Shown here piece after piece: positions 49,918 through 57,488 of a stretch of DNA of 64,000 nucleotides (positions are counted from its first letter, which is position 1; each line of letters opens with the position of its first letter). This stretch comes from Trujillonella endophytica. Lineage in GTDB: Bacteria; Actinomycetota; Actinomycetes; Mycobacteriales; Geodermatophilaceae. The translations under genes and the position numbers were made by a program. Location: positions 1 to 64,000 of the forward strand of contig NZ_FOEE01000002.1 of the NCBI RefSeq assembly GCF_900110555.1, written 5' to 3'. The notes beneath the pieces are model-generated. The model had not been told where the DNA came from. It searched no databases and was given only the letters and a program-made list of their open reading frames with translations.

Positions 49918-50943
49918 TCAGGCCGTCGGCGCGAGGGCGCGGGCGTAGCCGGCGTTCTCGACGGCCCTGCGGAGCTGGGCCTTCGCCTCCTCGGGCAGGA
50001 TCCACTGGGGCGGCCGGGACTCGGCGTAGTCGCCCATCGGCAGGCCCATCACCGACGCCGCGTACCGGAACGCCGCGCCCCAGTGGGTGAAGTAGTCGGG
50101 TCGGCCCGGGTACTTGGTGAACCAGGTGCCCATGTCCTCGGAGAAGCGGTCGATGCCCGAGGCCTTGGCGTGCGCGGCGGCGGCGGGGATGTCGCCGGCC
50201 TCGATGAGCTGGAAGTACGCCGTGTACCGCTTGTCGTCCGGTGTCTCGTAGAGGTAGCCGCAGGTGCCCAGCTGGGCGCCGGTGACGATGCCCTCCTGCA
50301 GCCAGCCGGCCCGGTAGACGATGAGGTCGCACTCCCAGATGACGAGGTCGGGCGCCAGGGCGTGCAGCGCCTTGCTCGCGTAGGGGCGGAAGGCGCCCTC
50401 CTTGGTCGCGCAGACGGCGGGGACCGCCTCGGCGATGCGGGCGACCTCCTGCGGCGTCATCACGTAGTTCGACGACGGCGAGTTGAACAGCCCCAGCGCG
50501 ATGTCGGTCCGGTCGGCCACGTACTGGAAGAACCGCAGCACGCCCTCGCCGCCGTGCAGCTCCATCGGCGGGGTCTGGATGTAGGCGATGTCGGCCCCGG
50601 CCTCCTGCGCGTGCAGGGTGAGCTCGACGGCGTCCTTGGCGCTGTTGGCCGCGGTGCACGCCTGGATGACCACGGTCGGGTCGATCGCCCGGGCCTCCTC
50701 GATCGCGATCTCGGTGAGCCTCTTGCGCTCGTCGATGGTCAGCGACCACCACTCGGCGATGCCGCTGGTCAGCCACAGCATCGGGTGCTTCAGGTCGCCC
50801 ACGCAGTACCGGACCAGGGCCCGGTAGGCGTCGTAGTCGATCTCGTCGCCGTCGATGCCGCTGAACGGCGTGTAGAGCGAGTCCCCGATCCCCCGGAGTC
50901 CTCCGGAGCGGGCCCAGTCGCGTGCTTCCCGTGCTGATGGCAC
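49918..50943 (-). CDS. DapA-family aldolase/dehydratase
   Basis: The 341-residue TIM-barrel protein has the class I aldolase pattern of the dihydrodipicolinate synthase family: GDSLYTPFSGIDGDEIDYDA, TSGIAEWWSLTIDERKRLTE, the tyrosine in IAYIQTPP and the Schiff-base lysine in AVCATKEGAF. It differs from DapA and is likely a 2-oxoacid aldolase, dehydratase or hydratase-aldolase in catabolism. GTG 50943 has AGGGAG upstream; the frame continues to 51042 across the operator. It is divergent from the TetR regulator that probably controls it. Confidence 0.85.
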   Translation of the reverse strand: MPSAREARDWARSGGLRGIGDSLYTPFSGIDGDEIDYDAYRALVRYCVGDLKHPMLWLTSGIAEWWSLTIDERKRLTEIAIEEARAIDPTVVIQACTAANSAKDAVELTLHAQEAGADIAYIQTPPMELHGGEGVLRFFQYVADRTDIALGLFNSPSSNYVMTPQEVARIAEAVPAVCATKEGAFRPYASKALHALAPDLVIWECDLIVYRAGWLQEGIVTGAQLGTCGYLYETPDDKRYTAYFQLIEAGDIPAAAAHAKASGIDRFSEDMGTWFTKYPGRPDYFTHWGAAFRYAASVMGLPMGDYAESRPPQWILPEEAKAQLRRAVENAGYARALAPTA

Positions 50944-51028
50944 TGCGGTCTCCCTGCGGACGTGGTGAGTGCGACGCGTGCGAGCCGGGGAGGAGGAGCC
51001 ACCGCGGCCACTACTGGACGCTAGCAGT

Positions 51029-51067
51029 GATGTGAACGACACTCGAACGATGAACGCAGTTCACATC
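51029..51067. promoter_or_regulatory. Inverted repeat GATGTGAAC...GTTCACATC, candidate TetR operator
   Basis: Two perfect 9-bp arms (51029-51037 and 51059-51067), 30 bp centre to centre, lie in the 150-bp gap between the aldolase and the TetR gene. Three turns of helix spacing would let one or two TetR dimers sit on one face. It would control both divergent genes. Confidence 0.6.
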
Positions 51068-51093
51068 GATGGCTCCGCTGTCACACTGGGCAG

Positions 51094-51753
51094 GTGACGG
51101 CCGCCCCTGCCCCTGACCCGGTCGACACGCCCACGGCGGTGGCGGGCGGGCCCGCAGGACCGCCGACCCCACGGGATCTACGCCGGGCGCGGCAACTGGA
51201 GACACGCCGCCGCGAGGTGCTCGACGCGGCGGAGGCGCTCTTCGCCGCTGCGGGGTTCGAGGGCGCGAGCCTCGATCGCATCGCGGCGGACAGCGGGCAC
51301 TCGGTGGGCTCGATCTACAACCTCTTCCCGAACAAGGACGCCGTGTACGCCGCCGTCCTGGAGCGCCCCGCCCGCCTGCTGGTCGAACACCTCGCCGAGT
51401 GCGCCGCCGCGCGGGGCACCGGCCTGGACACGGTGCTGGCGATGGCCGCCACGGCCATCCGGGACATGCGGGCCTTCCCCGACCACGCCCGCACCCGGCT
51501 CGCGGCCCCGTCGTCGACGTCCCACCGGGAGGCGACCGGCGCGATGCTCGACCACTACGCCGGGGCGATCCGGCGGGGGCAGGCCGACGGCACCGTCCGG
51601 GCCGGGGACGCCGCCGACCTCGCCCGGTACGTCGGCGGCCTGATCTCCGCGCACATCCACGTCGACCCCGAGATCGCCGGCCGGTCCGGCACCACGTCGC
51701 TGACCGACTTCCTCGACGTCGTCCGCGGGGCGTTCGCGGCACCGTCGGCGTGA
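51094..51753 (+). CDS. TetR-family transcriptional regulator
   Basis: The 219-residue regulator has an N-terminal HTH (LDRIAADSGHSVGSIYNLFP then NKDAVYAAVLERP) after a disordered 30-residue Pro/Ala-rich leader, and a variable helical ligand domain. TetR repressors respond to small hydrophobic effectors, here probably substrates or CoA esters of the neighbouring pathway. It is a leaderless-looking gene starting at GTG 51094, immediately after the inverted repeat. A terminator follows. Confidence 0.88.
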   Translation: MTAAPAPDPVDTPTAVAGGPAGPPTPRDLRRARQLETRRREVLDAAEALFAAAGFEGASLDRIAADSGHSVGSIYNLFPNKDAVYAAVLERPARLLVEHLAECAAARGTGLDTVLAMAATAIRDMRAFPDHARTRLAAPSSTSHREATGAMLDHYAGAIRRGQADGTVRAGDAADLARYVGGLISAHIHVDPEIAGRSGTTSLTDFLDVVRGAFAAPSA

Positions 51754-51756
51754 CGG

Positions 51757-51801
51757 GGCGTCGCCCGGGAGGCGGTCGAGCCGCTGCTCCCGGGCGACGC
51801 C
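51757..51801. terminator. Bidirectional terminator between TetR and binding-protein gene
   Basis: A perfect 15-bp stem (51757-51771 with 51787-51801) with a 15-nt loop that can also pair internally lies in the convergent gap. Confidence 0.75.
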
Positions 51802-51805
51802 GGTG

Positions 51806-53059
51806 TCAGGAGTCGATGCGCTCGCCGCACAGCGGCGAGGCGTCCTCGACCGGGATGAACTCCTCACCCTGGAGCTGCAGGTAGTAGCCGCACTCCTGCC
51901 CCAGCGAGCTCCGGTCACCGAAGTCGAACGGCTGCGGGAAGAGGCCGCCGTTGTCCCAGGTGTCGTCGTCGCGCAGCGCGTCCATGAACTCCTGCTGCGT
52001 GGCGTCGCAGCCGGCCAGCTCCAGCCCGTGCAGGAGCAGGTCAGCGAGGGCCCAGCCCAGCGAGTGGTCCAGGTCGGGGATCCCGCCCTCGATGCCGGCG
52101 CCCTCGAGCGCCGTGCGGAAGTTCTGGCTGGCTTCGGTGTCCAGCTCGACCGGCGCGATCGCCGACGTGTAGAAGACCCCCTGCGATGCGGCCACGGCCG
52201 GCGGGGACTCCAGCAGGGACGCGCCGTACCCGGTCGCCGCGAGGATGGCCTTCATCGGGTAGTCGGCCTGCTGGAGGCCCTGGGCGATCGCCACGATGCT
52301 GTTGGAGTTGATGGGCAGGTACACCGCGTCCGCGCCGGAGTCCATGATCCCCAGCACGATCGCGCTGACGTCCTCGCTGCCCAGCGGCATGCTGTTGTTG
52401 ACGTAGCCGCGCTCGATGCCCGCGGCCTCGGCGGAGGCCAGCACGTCCTCGAGGCTCTGCTGCGAGCTGGGCGTGGCGAACGCGATGCCGGCGATCTTCG
52501 TGGCCCCCTGGCTGGCGAAGAAGTCACCGGCGGTCGTGAAGACGGTGCCGGGGAGGGGCACGGGGAAGACCGGGAACATGTTGTTGTCGGTGGCCTGCCA
52601 CTCGGGCGCGCCGTCGGTCGCCACCCCGAGGACCGGGATGTCGGCGGCCTGCGTCGTCGCGTAGCCGGCGGCGGCGAAGAAGAGCTGGCTGTCGTCGAGG
52701 ATGACGTAGGGCTCCTCCTGCGTGGCCAGCTGCTGGAACGCCGTGAGCGCCCCCTGCGGCGTCGACGTGTCGTCGCCCGTGACGATCTCGAACTCCGTGT
52801 CGGCGCACTCGCCGCCGTCGGCCCGGTAGGCGTCGACCCGCGCCTGGAAGCTGACCTCGGACTTCCCGCCCTTGGACACGGCAGCCGGTCCGCTGTAGGA
52901 GGTCAGCAGGCCGACGGTGAGGGTGTTGCCCCCTCCGCCACCGCCGCTGCCGCCACCCCCGCCCGAGCCGCCGCCCTCCTCGTCGTCCGATCCGCATGCC
53001 GACATCCCGAGCACGAGCATGCAGGCGGCTGCCGTGGCCACTGCGTTCCTGGTTCGCAA
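51806..53059 (-). CDS. Orphan Liv-type ABC substrate-binding lipoprotein
   Basis: This 417-residue precursor has a signal peptide ending VLGMSAC (lipobox), an acidic then Gly/Ser-rich linker, and a Leu/Ile/Val-binding-type fold (TVGLLTSYSGPAAVSKGGKS, GIAFATPSSQQSLEDVLASA, YLPINSNSIVAIAQGL). The start is a TTG at 53059 with AAGGAG 6 nt upstream; no ATG fits the signal peptide. No permease or ATPase is next to it, so it may deliver ligand to the Liv system at 28897-32243, or be a relic or accessory receptor. Its neighbour is a CoA-transferase. Ligand unknown. Confidence 0.85.
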   Translation of the reverse strand: MRTRNAVATAAACMLVLGMSACGSDDEEGGGSGGGGGSGGGGGGNTLTVGLLTSYSGPAAVSKGGKSEVSFQARVDAYRADGGECADTEFEIVTGDDTSTPQGALTAFQQLATQEEPYVILDDSQLFFAAAGYATTQAADIPVLGVATDGAPEWQATDNNMFPVFPVPLPGTVFTTAGDFFASQGATKIAGIAFATPSSQQSLEDVLASAEAAGIERGYVNNSMPLGSEDVSAIVLGIMDSGADAVYLPINSNSIVAIAQGLQQADYPMKAILAATGYGASLLESPPAVAASQGVFYTSAIAPVELDTEASQNFRTALEGAGIEGGIPDLDHSLGWALADLLLHGLELAGCDATQQEFMDALRDDDTWDNGGLFPQPFDFGDRSSLGQECGYYLQLQGEEFIPVEDASPLCGERIDS

Positions 53060-53161
53060 GACGACTCCTTCGTCATCGTGGGGCGGTGGTACGACTCGAC
53101 GGGTTGACCGCCTGCCGCACACCTCGGCCGATCCGGCGGACCGGCCCGCATGCGCCGTGAT

Positions 53162-53177
53162 TGTGACGTCGATCACG
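53162..53177. promoter_or_regulatory. CRP/GlxR-like site TGTGA-N6-TCACG
   Basis: TGTGACGTCGATCACG matches the CRP-family consensus TGTGA-N6-TCACA with one mismatch. It lies about 105 bp before the TTG start of the orphan binding protein, in a relatively AT-rich 204-bp gap (53060-53263), where activation by a cAMP-type regulator would be expected. Confidence 0.5.
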
Positions 53178-53263
53178 AGAATTTGTAAGAGCGTTCTAGC
53201 GATACAGCGCTGCGCGTTCTCCAACCGTGACCTTCCGCGGGGAGACGGGACCGCGCCGGCAGG

Positions 53264-55714
53264 TCAGTACGGGCGACCGTCGCGGTCCAGGTAGTCCTCG
53301 GTGACGACCCCCTGGTCCACCAGCCGCCGGTAGTCCTCCGCGCCGAGTTCCAGGAGCTCCCGGAACACGTACTCGTTGTCCTCCCCCAGCACGGGCGCCC
53401 CCCGCTCCCAGGCCAGCGGGATCCCCCGGTAGGCGTGGGCCAGGTGGTCGAACCGGCCGACGTCGGTGCTGTCCAGCGGGCGGATGAACTCGCGCGCCAG
53501 CACCTGCGGATCGGCCGCCAGCTCCGCCTCGGTGAGCAGCGGCGCGGCCGCGACCCCCGACGTCTGCAGCGCGGTGAACGCCGCCGTCGCCGGGGTCGTC
53601 GCGGCCCACACGGCGATCGCCTCGTCCAGCCGGTCGTGGTCGGCGGTGCGCCCCGCGACGTCGGAAAGGGCCGCGTCGGCGGCGAGGTCGGGCCGCCCGA
53701 TCACCGCCGTCAGCGCCGCCCAGGCCCGGTCGTCGGTCACGGTGACCGCGAGCGGACGCCCGTCGGCGCAGCGGTACACGCCCTGCGGCGCCAGGTTCGG
53801 GTCCCGGTTGCCGTGCCGCTGCGGCTGGTGACCCAGCTGGAGGTCGACGAAGACGTCGCCGAGCTGGGCCAGCACGTTCTCGCTCTGCGCCAGCTCCAGG
53901 ACCTGTCCCCGGCCGGTCGCTGCCCGGTAGTGCAGCGCGGCCAGCAGCGCGAACACGCCCGCGGGGCCGGTGACGCTGTCCATGTGCTGGGTCGTCGGCG
54001 TCTCGTACAGCTCGGTCCCGCGGTGGCCGCACAGCGAGGCGAAGCCGGTGAGGCCGTCGAACTGGCCGCCGAAGCCGGTGTAGTGCGCCCAGTCCCCGCT
54101 CAGCCCGGCCGGGGGGATGCGCAGCACGATCAGCCGGGGGTTGGCGGCGAGCAGCTCCGTCTCGTGGATCCCGAGCTGGTGCAGCGTCGAGGACTTGAGG
54201 TTCTCCACGAAGACGTCCGAGCGCGCGATCAACCGCAAGAAGAGCTCCTTCTGCTCGGGCCCGCGCAGGTCGAGGGTGCACGACCGCTTGCCGCGGTTGA
54301 TCGAGTTGTAGAGGGAGTGCCGGTTGTATGGCCGGTCGGGCCGCTCCGGCGCCACGGGGCCGTAGCCGCCGAGGATGGTGCTGAGCAGCATCTGCTGGTT
54401 GGGCCGCGGCAGGTAGCCGCGGGTGGTCGGCGGGAACACCCGGGGGCTCTCCACCCGGATCACCTCGGCCCCGAGGTCGGCCAGGTGCATCGTGAGCAGC
54501 GGGCCCGACCAGACCGTCGTCAGGTCCAGCACGCGCAGGCCGCGCAGCGGCGGCACGTCCACCTCGGCCGCGGCGACCGGCGGGGTGGGGCGGGGCGGGA
54601 CCCGCTCCTCGACCACCGGGCCCGGCGGGTCGGCCTGACCGACCCGCGGCGCCGGCCGGCGCAGCCGCCAGCCGCCCTCCGTGAAGCGGTAGGGCGCCCC
54701 CGGCAGCAGGACCGGACCGAGCTCCGGGTCGTCGGCGTGCTGCCAGAAGCCCCGCTGGTGCAGGTGGTCGGCGGCGAGCACCTCCTCCGGCACGTGGACC
54801 GGGGTCACCGGCCAGCCCGCCGCCTGCGCCGCGTCGGTGATCTCCTGACGGGTGTGCGTCAGCAGCCAGGGGTACAGGGCGCCGTCGAGGACCTCCTTGG
54901 CCTCGGGGCGGACGAAGGCGTCCGGCCGCGCGAAGAACTCGCGGAGCTCGTCGCTGTCCAGCACCGCCAGCATCTCCGGGAGCTGCGGCGGGATCATCAT
55001 CATGGCGACGAACCCGTCCGCGCAGGGGTGCGGCCCGACCGGCAGGACCGTGGAGCTGCTGTCGGCCACCATCTCCTCGAGGGGCTTGCGCTCGCCGTAC
55101 TCCCAGCCCAGGTAGCGGCCGATCCGCGTGGGGTTGGTGGCGAGGGCCTCCGACGCGGCGCAGTCGACGAAGGCGCCCGCCCCGGTCGCGCGGCTGCGCA
55201 GCACCGCCGCCAGCCCGCTGAAGGCGGCCGTGTGCCCGACGGCGCACTGGGTGACCGACATGGGCAGCCGCACGTGGCCGCGCCGGTCCTGGACCAGCGT
55301 GCCCGCGAACGTCTGCGCGACCAGGTCGCTCCAGGCGTAGCCGGCGTAGGGCCCGGTCGCCCCGAATCCGGTGATGGCGACGACCGACAGCGCCGGGCGG
55401 GACGCCTGCACCTCACCGCGGTCCAGCCCCCGGTCGGCCAGCCCACCCGAGCCGGGCGCCTCCACGACGAGGTCGGCCGACCCGAGCAGCTCCAGCAACT
55501 CGCCCGCCGCCGCGGGGGTGGGCTCCAGGACCACGCTGCGCTTGTTCGTGTTCAGGTTCGCGAAGGCGCCCCGCTGCGCGCGCCGCGGGTCACCGCCGGG
55601 CGGCTCGACCTTGACGACGTCGGCGCCGAGGTCGGCGAAGACCTTGCCGCACCAGTCGGCGGCGACGCCGCTGCCCAGCTGGACGACCGCGATGTCACTC
55701 AGTGCCTGCCGCAC
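53264..55714 (-). CDS. Two-domain CaiB/BaiF CoA-transferase fusion
   Basis: The 816-residue protein consists of two class III CoA-transferase domains, about 1-360 and 388-816. Domain 2 has LRVLDLTTVWSGPLLTMHLA, VESPRVFP, NRGKRSCTLDLRG, and PTTQHMDSVTGPAG with Asp579 at the catalytic position. In domain 1 (IAVVQLGSGVAADWCGKVFA, VEPPGGDP, NTNKRSVVLEP) the aligned residue is Gln156 (MSVTQCAVG). The first domain may therefore be structural, the fusion being an internal pseudo-dimer. GTG 55714 follows AGGAGGAG and lies 1 bp from the ArsR stop. Substrate unknown. Confidence 0.87.
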   Translation of the reverse strand: MRQALSDIAVVQLGSGVAADWCGKVFADLGADVVKVEPPGGDPRRAQRGAFANLNTNKRSVVLEPTPAAAGELLELLGSADLVVEAPGSGGLADRGLDRGEVQASRPALSVVAITGFGATGPYAGYAWSDLVAQTFAGTLVQDRRGHVRLPMSVTQCAVGHTAAFSGLAAVLRSRATGAGAFVDCAASEALATNPTRIGRYLGWEYGERKPLEEMVADSSSTVLPVGPHPCADGFVAMMMIPPQLPEMLAVLDSDELREFFARPDAFVRPEAKEVLDGALYPWLLTHTRQEITDAAQAAGWPVTPVHVPEEVLAADHLHQRGFWQHADDPELGPVLLPGAPYRFTEGGWRLRRPAPRVGQADPPGPVVEERVPPRPTPPVAAAEVDVPPLRGLRVLDLTTVWSGPLLTMHLADLGAEVIRVESPRVFPPTTRGYLPRPNQQMLLSTILGGYGPVAPERPDRPYNRHSLYNSINRGKRSCTLDLRGPEQKELFLRLIARSDVFVENLKSSTLHQLGIHETELLAANPRLIVLRIPPAGLSGDWAHYTGFGGQFDGLTGFASLCGHRGTELYETPTTQHMDSVTGPAGVFALLAALHYRAATGRGQVLELAQSENVLAQLGDVFVDLQLGHQPQRHGNRDPNLAPQGVYRCADGRPLAVTVTDDRAWAALTAVIGRPDLAADAALSDVAGRTADHDRLDEAIAVWAATTPATAAFTALQTSGVAAAPLLTEAELAADPQVLAREFIRPLDSTDVGRFDHLAHAYRGIPLAWERGAPVLGEDNEYVFRELLELGAEDYRRLVDQGVVTEDYLDRDGRPY

Positions 55715-55715
55715 G

Positions 55716-56054
55716 TCACTCCTCCTGACCGGCCGAGCGCGGATCGCCCAGCCATCCGCGTAGCTGTGCGATCGCGTCCTCGCGGACGGCGTAGGTGAGG
55801 CGGCGGGCGCTGCCGGAGGCCTCGATCAGGCCGGCCTGGACCAGCGCCCGGACGTGGTAGGTCAGCATCGTCTTGGACACCCCCAGGACCCGCTCGAGCT
55901 CGCTGCGCCGCGTCTCGCCGCGCCGGCACAGGTGCCCGAGCAGCTCCCACCGCAGCGGGTCGGACAGGGCGCGGAACACCGGCAGCGGCCCGGTCGGCCG
56001 CTCCGGCACCCGCCCCGCGGCGGCCGGCGCGGGGCGCAGCAGCAGGCCGGTCAC
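55716..56054 (-). CDS. ArsR-family (winged helix) regulator
   Basis: The 112-residue protein carries the ArsR/HTH_20-type DNA-binding domain: FRALSDPLRWELLGHLCRRG, RRSELERVLGVSKTMLTYHV, RALVQAGLIEASGSARRLTY. No metal-binding cysteine pair typical for ArsR/SmtB metal sensors is visible, so it is probably a ligand- or CoA-sensing or a non-sensing repressor. GTG 56054 overlaps the alcohol dehydrogenase stop (GTGA) and its stop is 1 bp before the CaiB fusion start, so it is translated within that operon and probably autoregulates it. Confidence 0.85.
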   Translation of the reverse strand: MTGLLLRPAPAAAGRVPERPTGPLPVFRALSDPLRWELLGHLCRRGETRRSELERVLGVSKTMLTYHVRALVQAGLIEASGSARRLTYAVREDAIAQLRGWLGDPRSAGQEE

Positions 56055-57172
56055 AGGGCGTCGAACTCGACGACGCCGCGGATGTTCGCGCCGGCACGCA
56101 TGTCGGCGTACCCGTCGTTGATCGTCTCGAGGGTGTAGCGGCGGGTGATGAGCTCGTCGAGCTTGAGGTACCCGCGCCGGTAGAGCTCGAGCACCGCCGG
56201 GATCTCCACCGCCGGGCTCGAGGCGCCGAACAGGGAGCCCTGGATGCGCTTCTGGAACAGGGTCAGGTGCCGGCTCGAGATCGGGATGCTGGTGTCGTCC
56301 TGAGCCCGCGGCAGCCCGGTGAGGACGCACGTGCCGGCCTTGCGGATGACCTCGACGCCCGCGGCGATGTGCTCTCCGGTGACCACGCCGACGCAGATGA
56401 TGCAGGAGTCCGCGCCCTGCCCGTTGGTGAAGGAGCCGGCGATCTCGCCCGCCTCCTCCATGGTCGCGACGGCGTGCGTGGCCCCGAAGTCCAGGGCCGA
56501 CGCCCGCTTGGACTCGACGGGGTCGACGGCGATGAGCACCGAGGCCCCCGCATGGGCGGCGCCCTGCACGGCGTTCATCCCGATGCCACCGACGCCCATG
56601 ACCACCACGACGTCGCCCGGCCCGACGTCGGCGGACCGGACGGCCGATCCCCAGCCCGTGACCACGCCGCAGCTGGTCAGCGAGGCGACGTCCAGCGGGA
56701 CGTCGTCCGGGATCTTGACGGCCAACCGGGCGGACACGGTGGACAGCTCGCTGAAGGTCGCGCTGGCGCCCCCCACGGGCCGGCCGTCGAGCGTCGTCCG
56801 GAGACTGCCGCCGTCCCGGGCGCCGGAGAGGCCGCGGAGGCCGTCGTCGCACAGGTTGTGCATCCCCGAGGCGCACCACCGGCAGAACCCGCAGGCCGGG
56901 ATGAAGGACAGCGCCACCCGGTCACCGACCGTCCAGCCCGGCGTGTCGCGGCCGACCTCGACGACCGTGCCGGCCCCCTCGTGCCCGCCCGCCATGGGGA
57001 AGGCCTCGGGCGGGACCGGGAGGTCACCCGTGGCGAGGTGGTCGTCGGAGTGGCACAGCCCGGCCGCGCCCATCCGGATGAGGAGCTCGCCCTGCTGCGG
57101 CCCCTGGAGCTCGAGCTCGGTGACCTCCCACTTCCCGGGCTGGGCGAACAGGACGGCGGCTCTGGTGCGCAC
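56051..57172 (-). CDS. NDMA-type (mycofactocin-associated) zinc alcohol dehydrogenase (2 of 2)
   Basis: This 373-residue medium-chain dehydrogenase has catalytic zinc ligands Cys40 and His64, structural Cys94, 97, 100 and 108, and Rossmann GVGGIGMNAVQGA. Length and motifs (LCHSDDHLATGD, CGVVTGWGSAV) match copy 1 and the NDMA-dependent family, whose bound NAD is reoxidised through mycofactocin. GTG 57172 is the first codon after the divergent region. It leads an operon with ArsR and the two-domain CaiB, suggesting alcohol to acid to CoA ester, with the divergent ALDH supplying the middle step. Confidence 0.87.
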   Translation of the reverse strand: MRTRAAVLFAQPGKWEVTELELQGPQQGELLIRMGAAGLCHSDDHLATGDLPVPPEAFPMAGGHEGAGTVVEVGRDTPGWTVGDRVALSFIPACGFCRWCASGMHNLCDDGLRGLSGARDGGSLRTTLDGRPVGGASATFSELSTVSARLAVKIPDDVPLDVASLTSCGVVTGWGSAVRSADVGPGDVVVVMGVGGIGMNAVQGAAHAGASVLIAVDPVESKRASALDFGATHAVATMEEAGEIAGSFTNGQGADSCIICVGVVTGEHIAAGVEVIRKAGTCVLTGLPRAQDDTSIPISSRHLTLFQKRIQGSLFGASSPAVEIPAVLELYRRGYLKLDELITRRYTLETINDGYADMRAGANIRGVVEFDAL

Positions 57173-57238
57173 GGTGGAACTCCTCAGCGACCGGGCGGAC
57201 GACGGCGCGGGACCGGCGGAACCGCGAAGGCGTACGGG

Positions 57239-57256
57239 ATGTGGTGGTCATCACAT
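57239..57256. promoter_or_regulatory. Near-palindrome ATGTGGTG-GT-CATCACAT, candidate ArsR operator
   Basis: Two 8-bp arms with one mismatch, spacer 2 bp, lie 67 bp ahead of the alcohol dehydrogenase start in the 316-bp divergent gap 57173-57488. On the + strand, TACAAT (57454-57459), 30 bp before the ALDH start, is a good -10; the consensus TTGACA at 57426 is 22 bp away, too far for a standard spacer. Nothing else is recognisable in the gap. Confidence 0.4.
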
Positions 57257-57488
57257 GCAGGCCGGACCATAGTGAGGACCAGGGGTCTGGCGCAACGGTG
57301 CATGTCCAATTGGTAGAACCCCTTTCTGCAAAGCGGTGGGCTGTGCCACAGTTCGGTCCGGCGCCGGGTCCCCGTCCTCGACGGCGACGCGCGGCGGCGT
57401 CCTGTGCCGAGGTGCGCGGAAACCGTTGACATCCGCGCCTGTGACGCAGACCATACAATCGCGTTCTACTCGGACGGGAGTCGTTGTT

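Noticed and set aside
13375-53059. Gly-rich stretches after the lipoprotein signal peptides as repeats of interest
   Set aside because: Ser/Gly/Asp linkers after the lipobox are normal in actinobacterial binding lipoproteins.
57426-57459. Consensus TTGACA with TACAAT as one promoter
   Set aside because: The spacer is 22 bp, outside the normal range; only the -10 was kept as possible.
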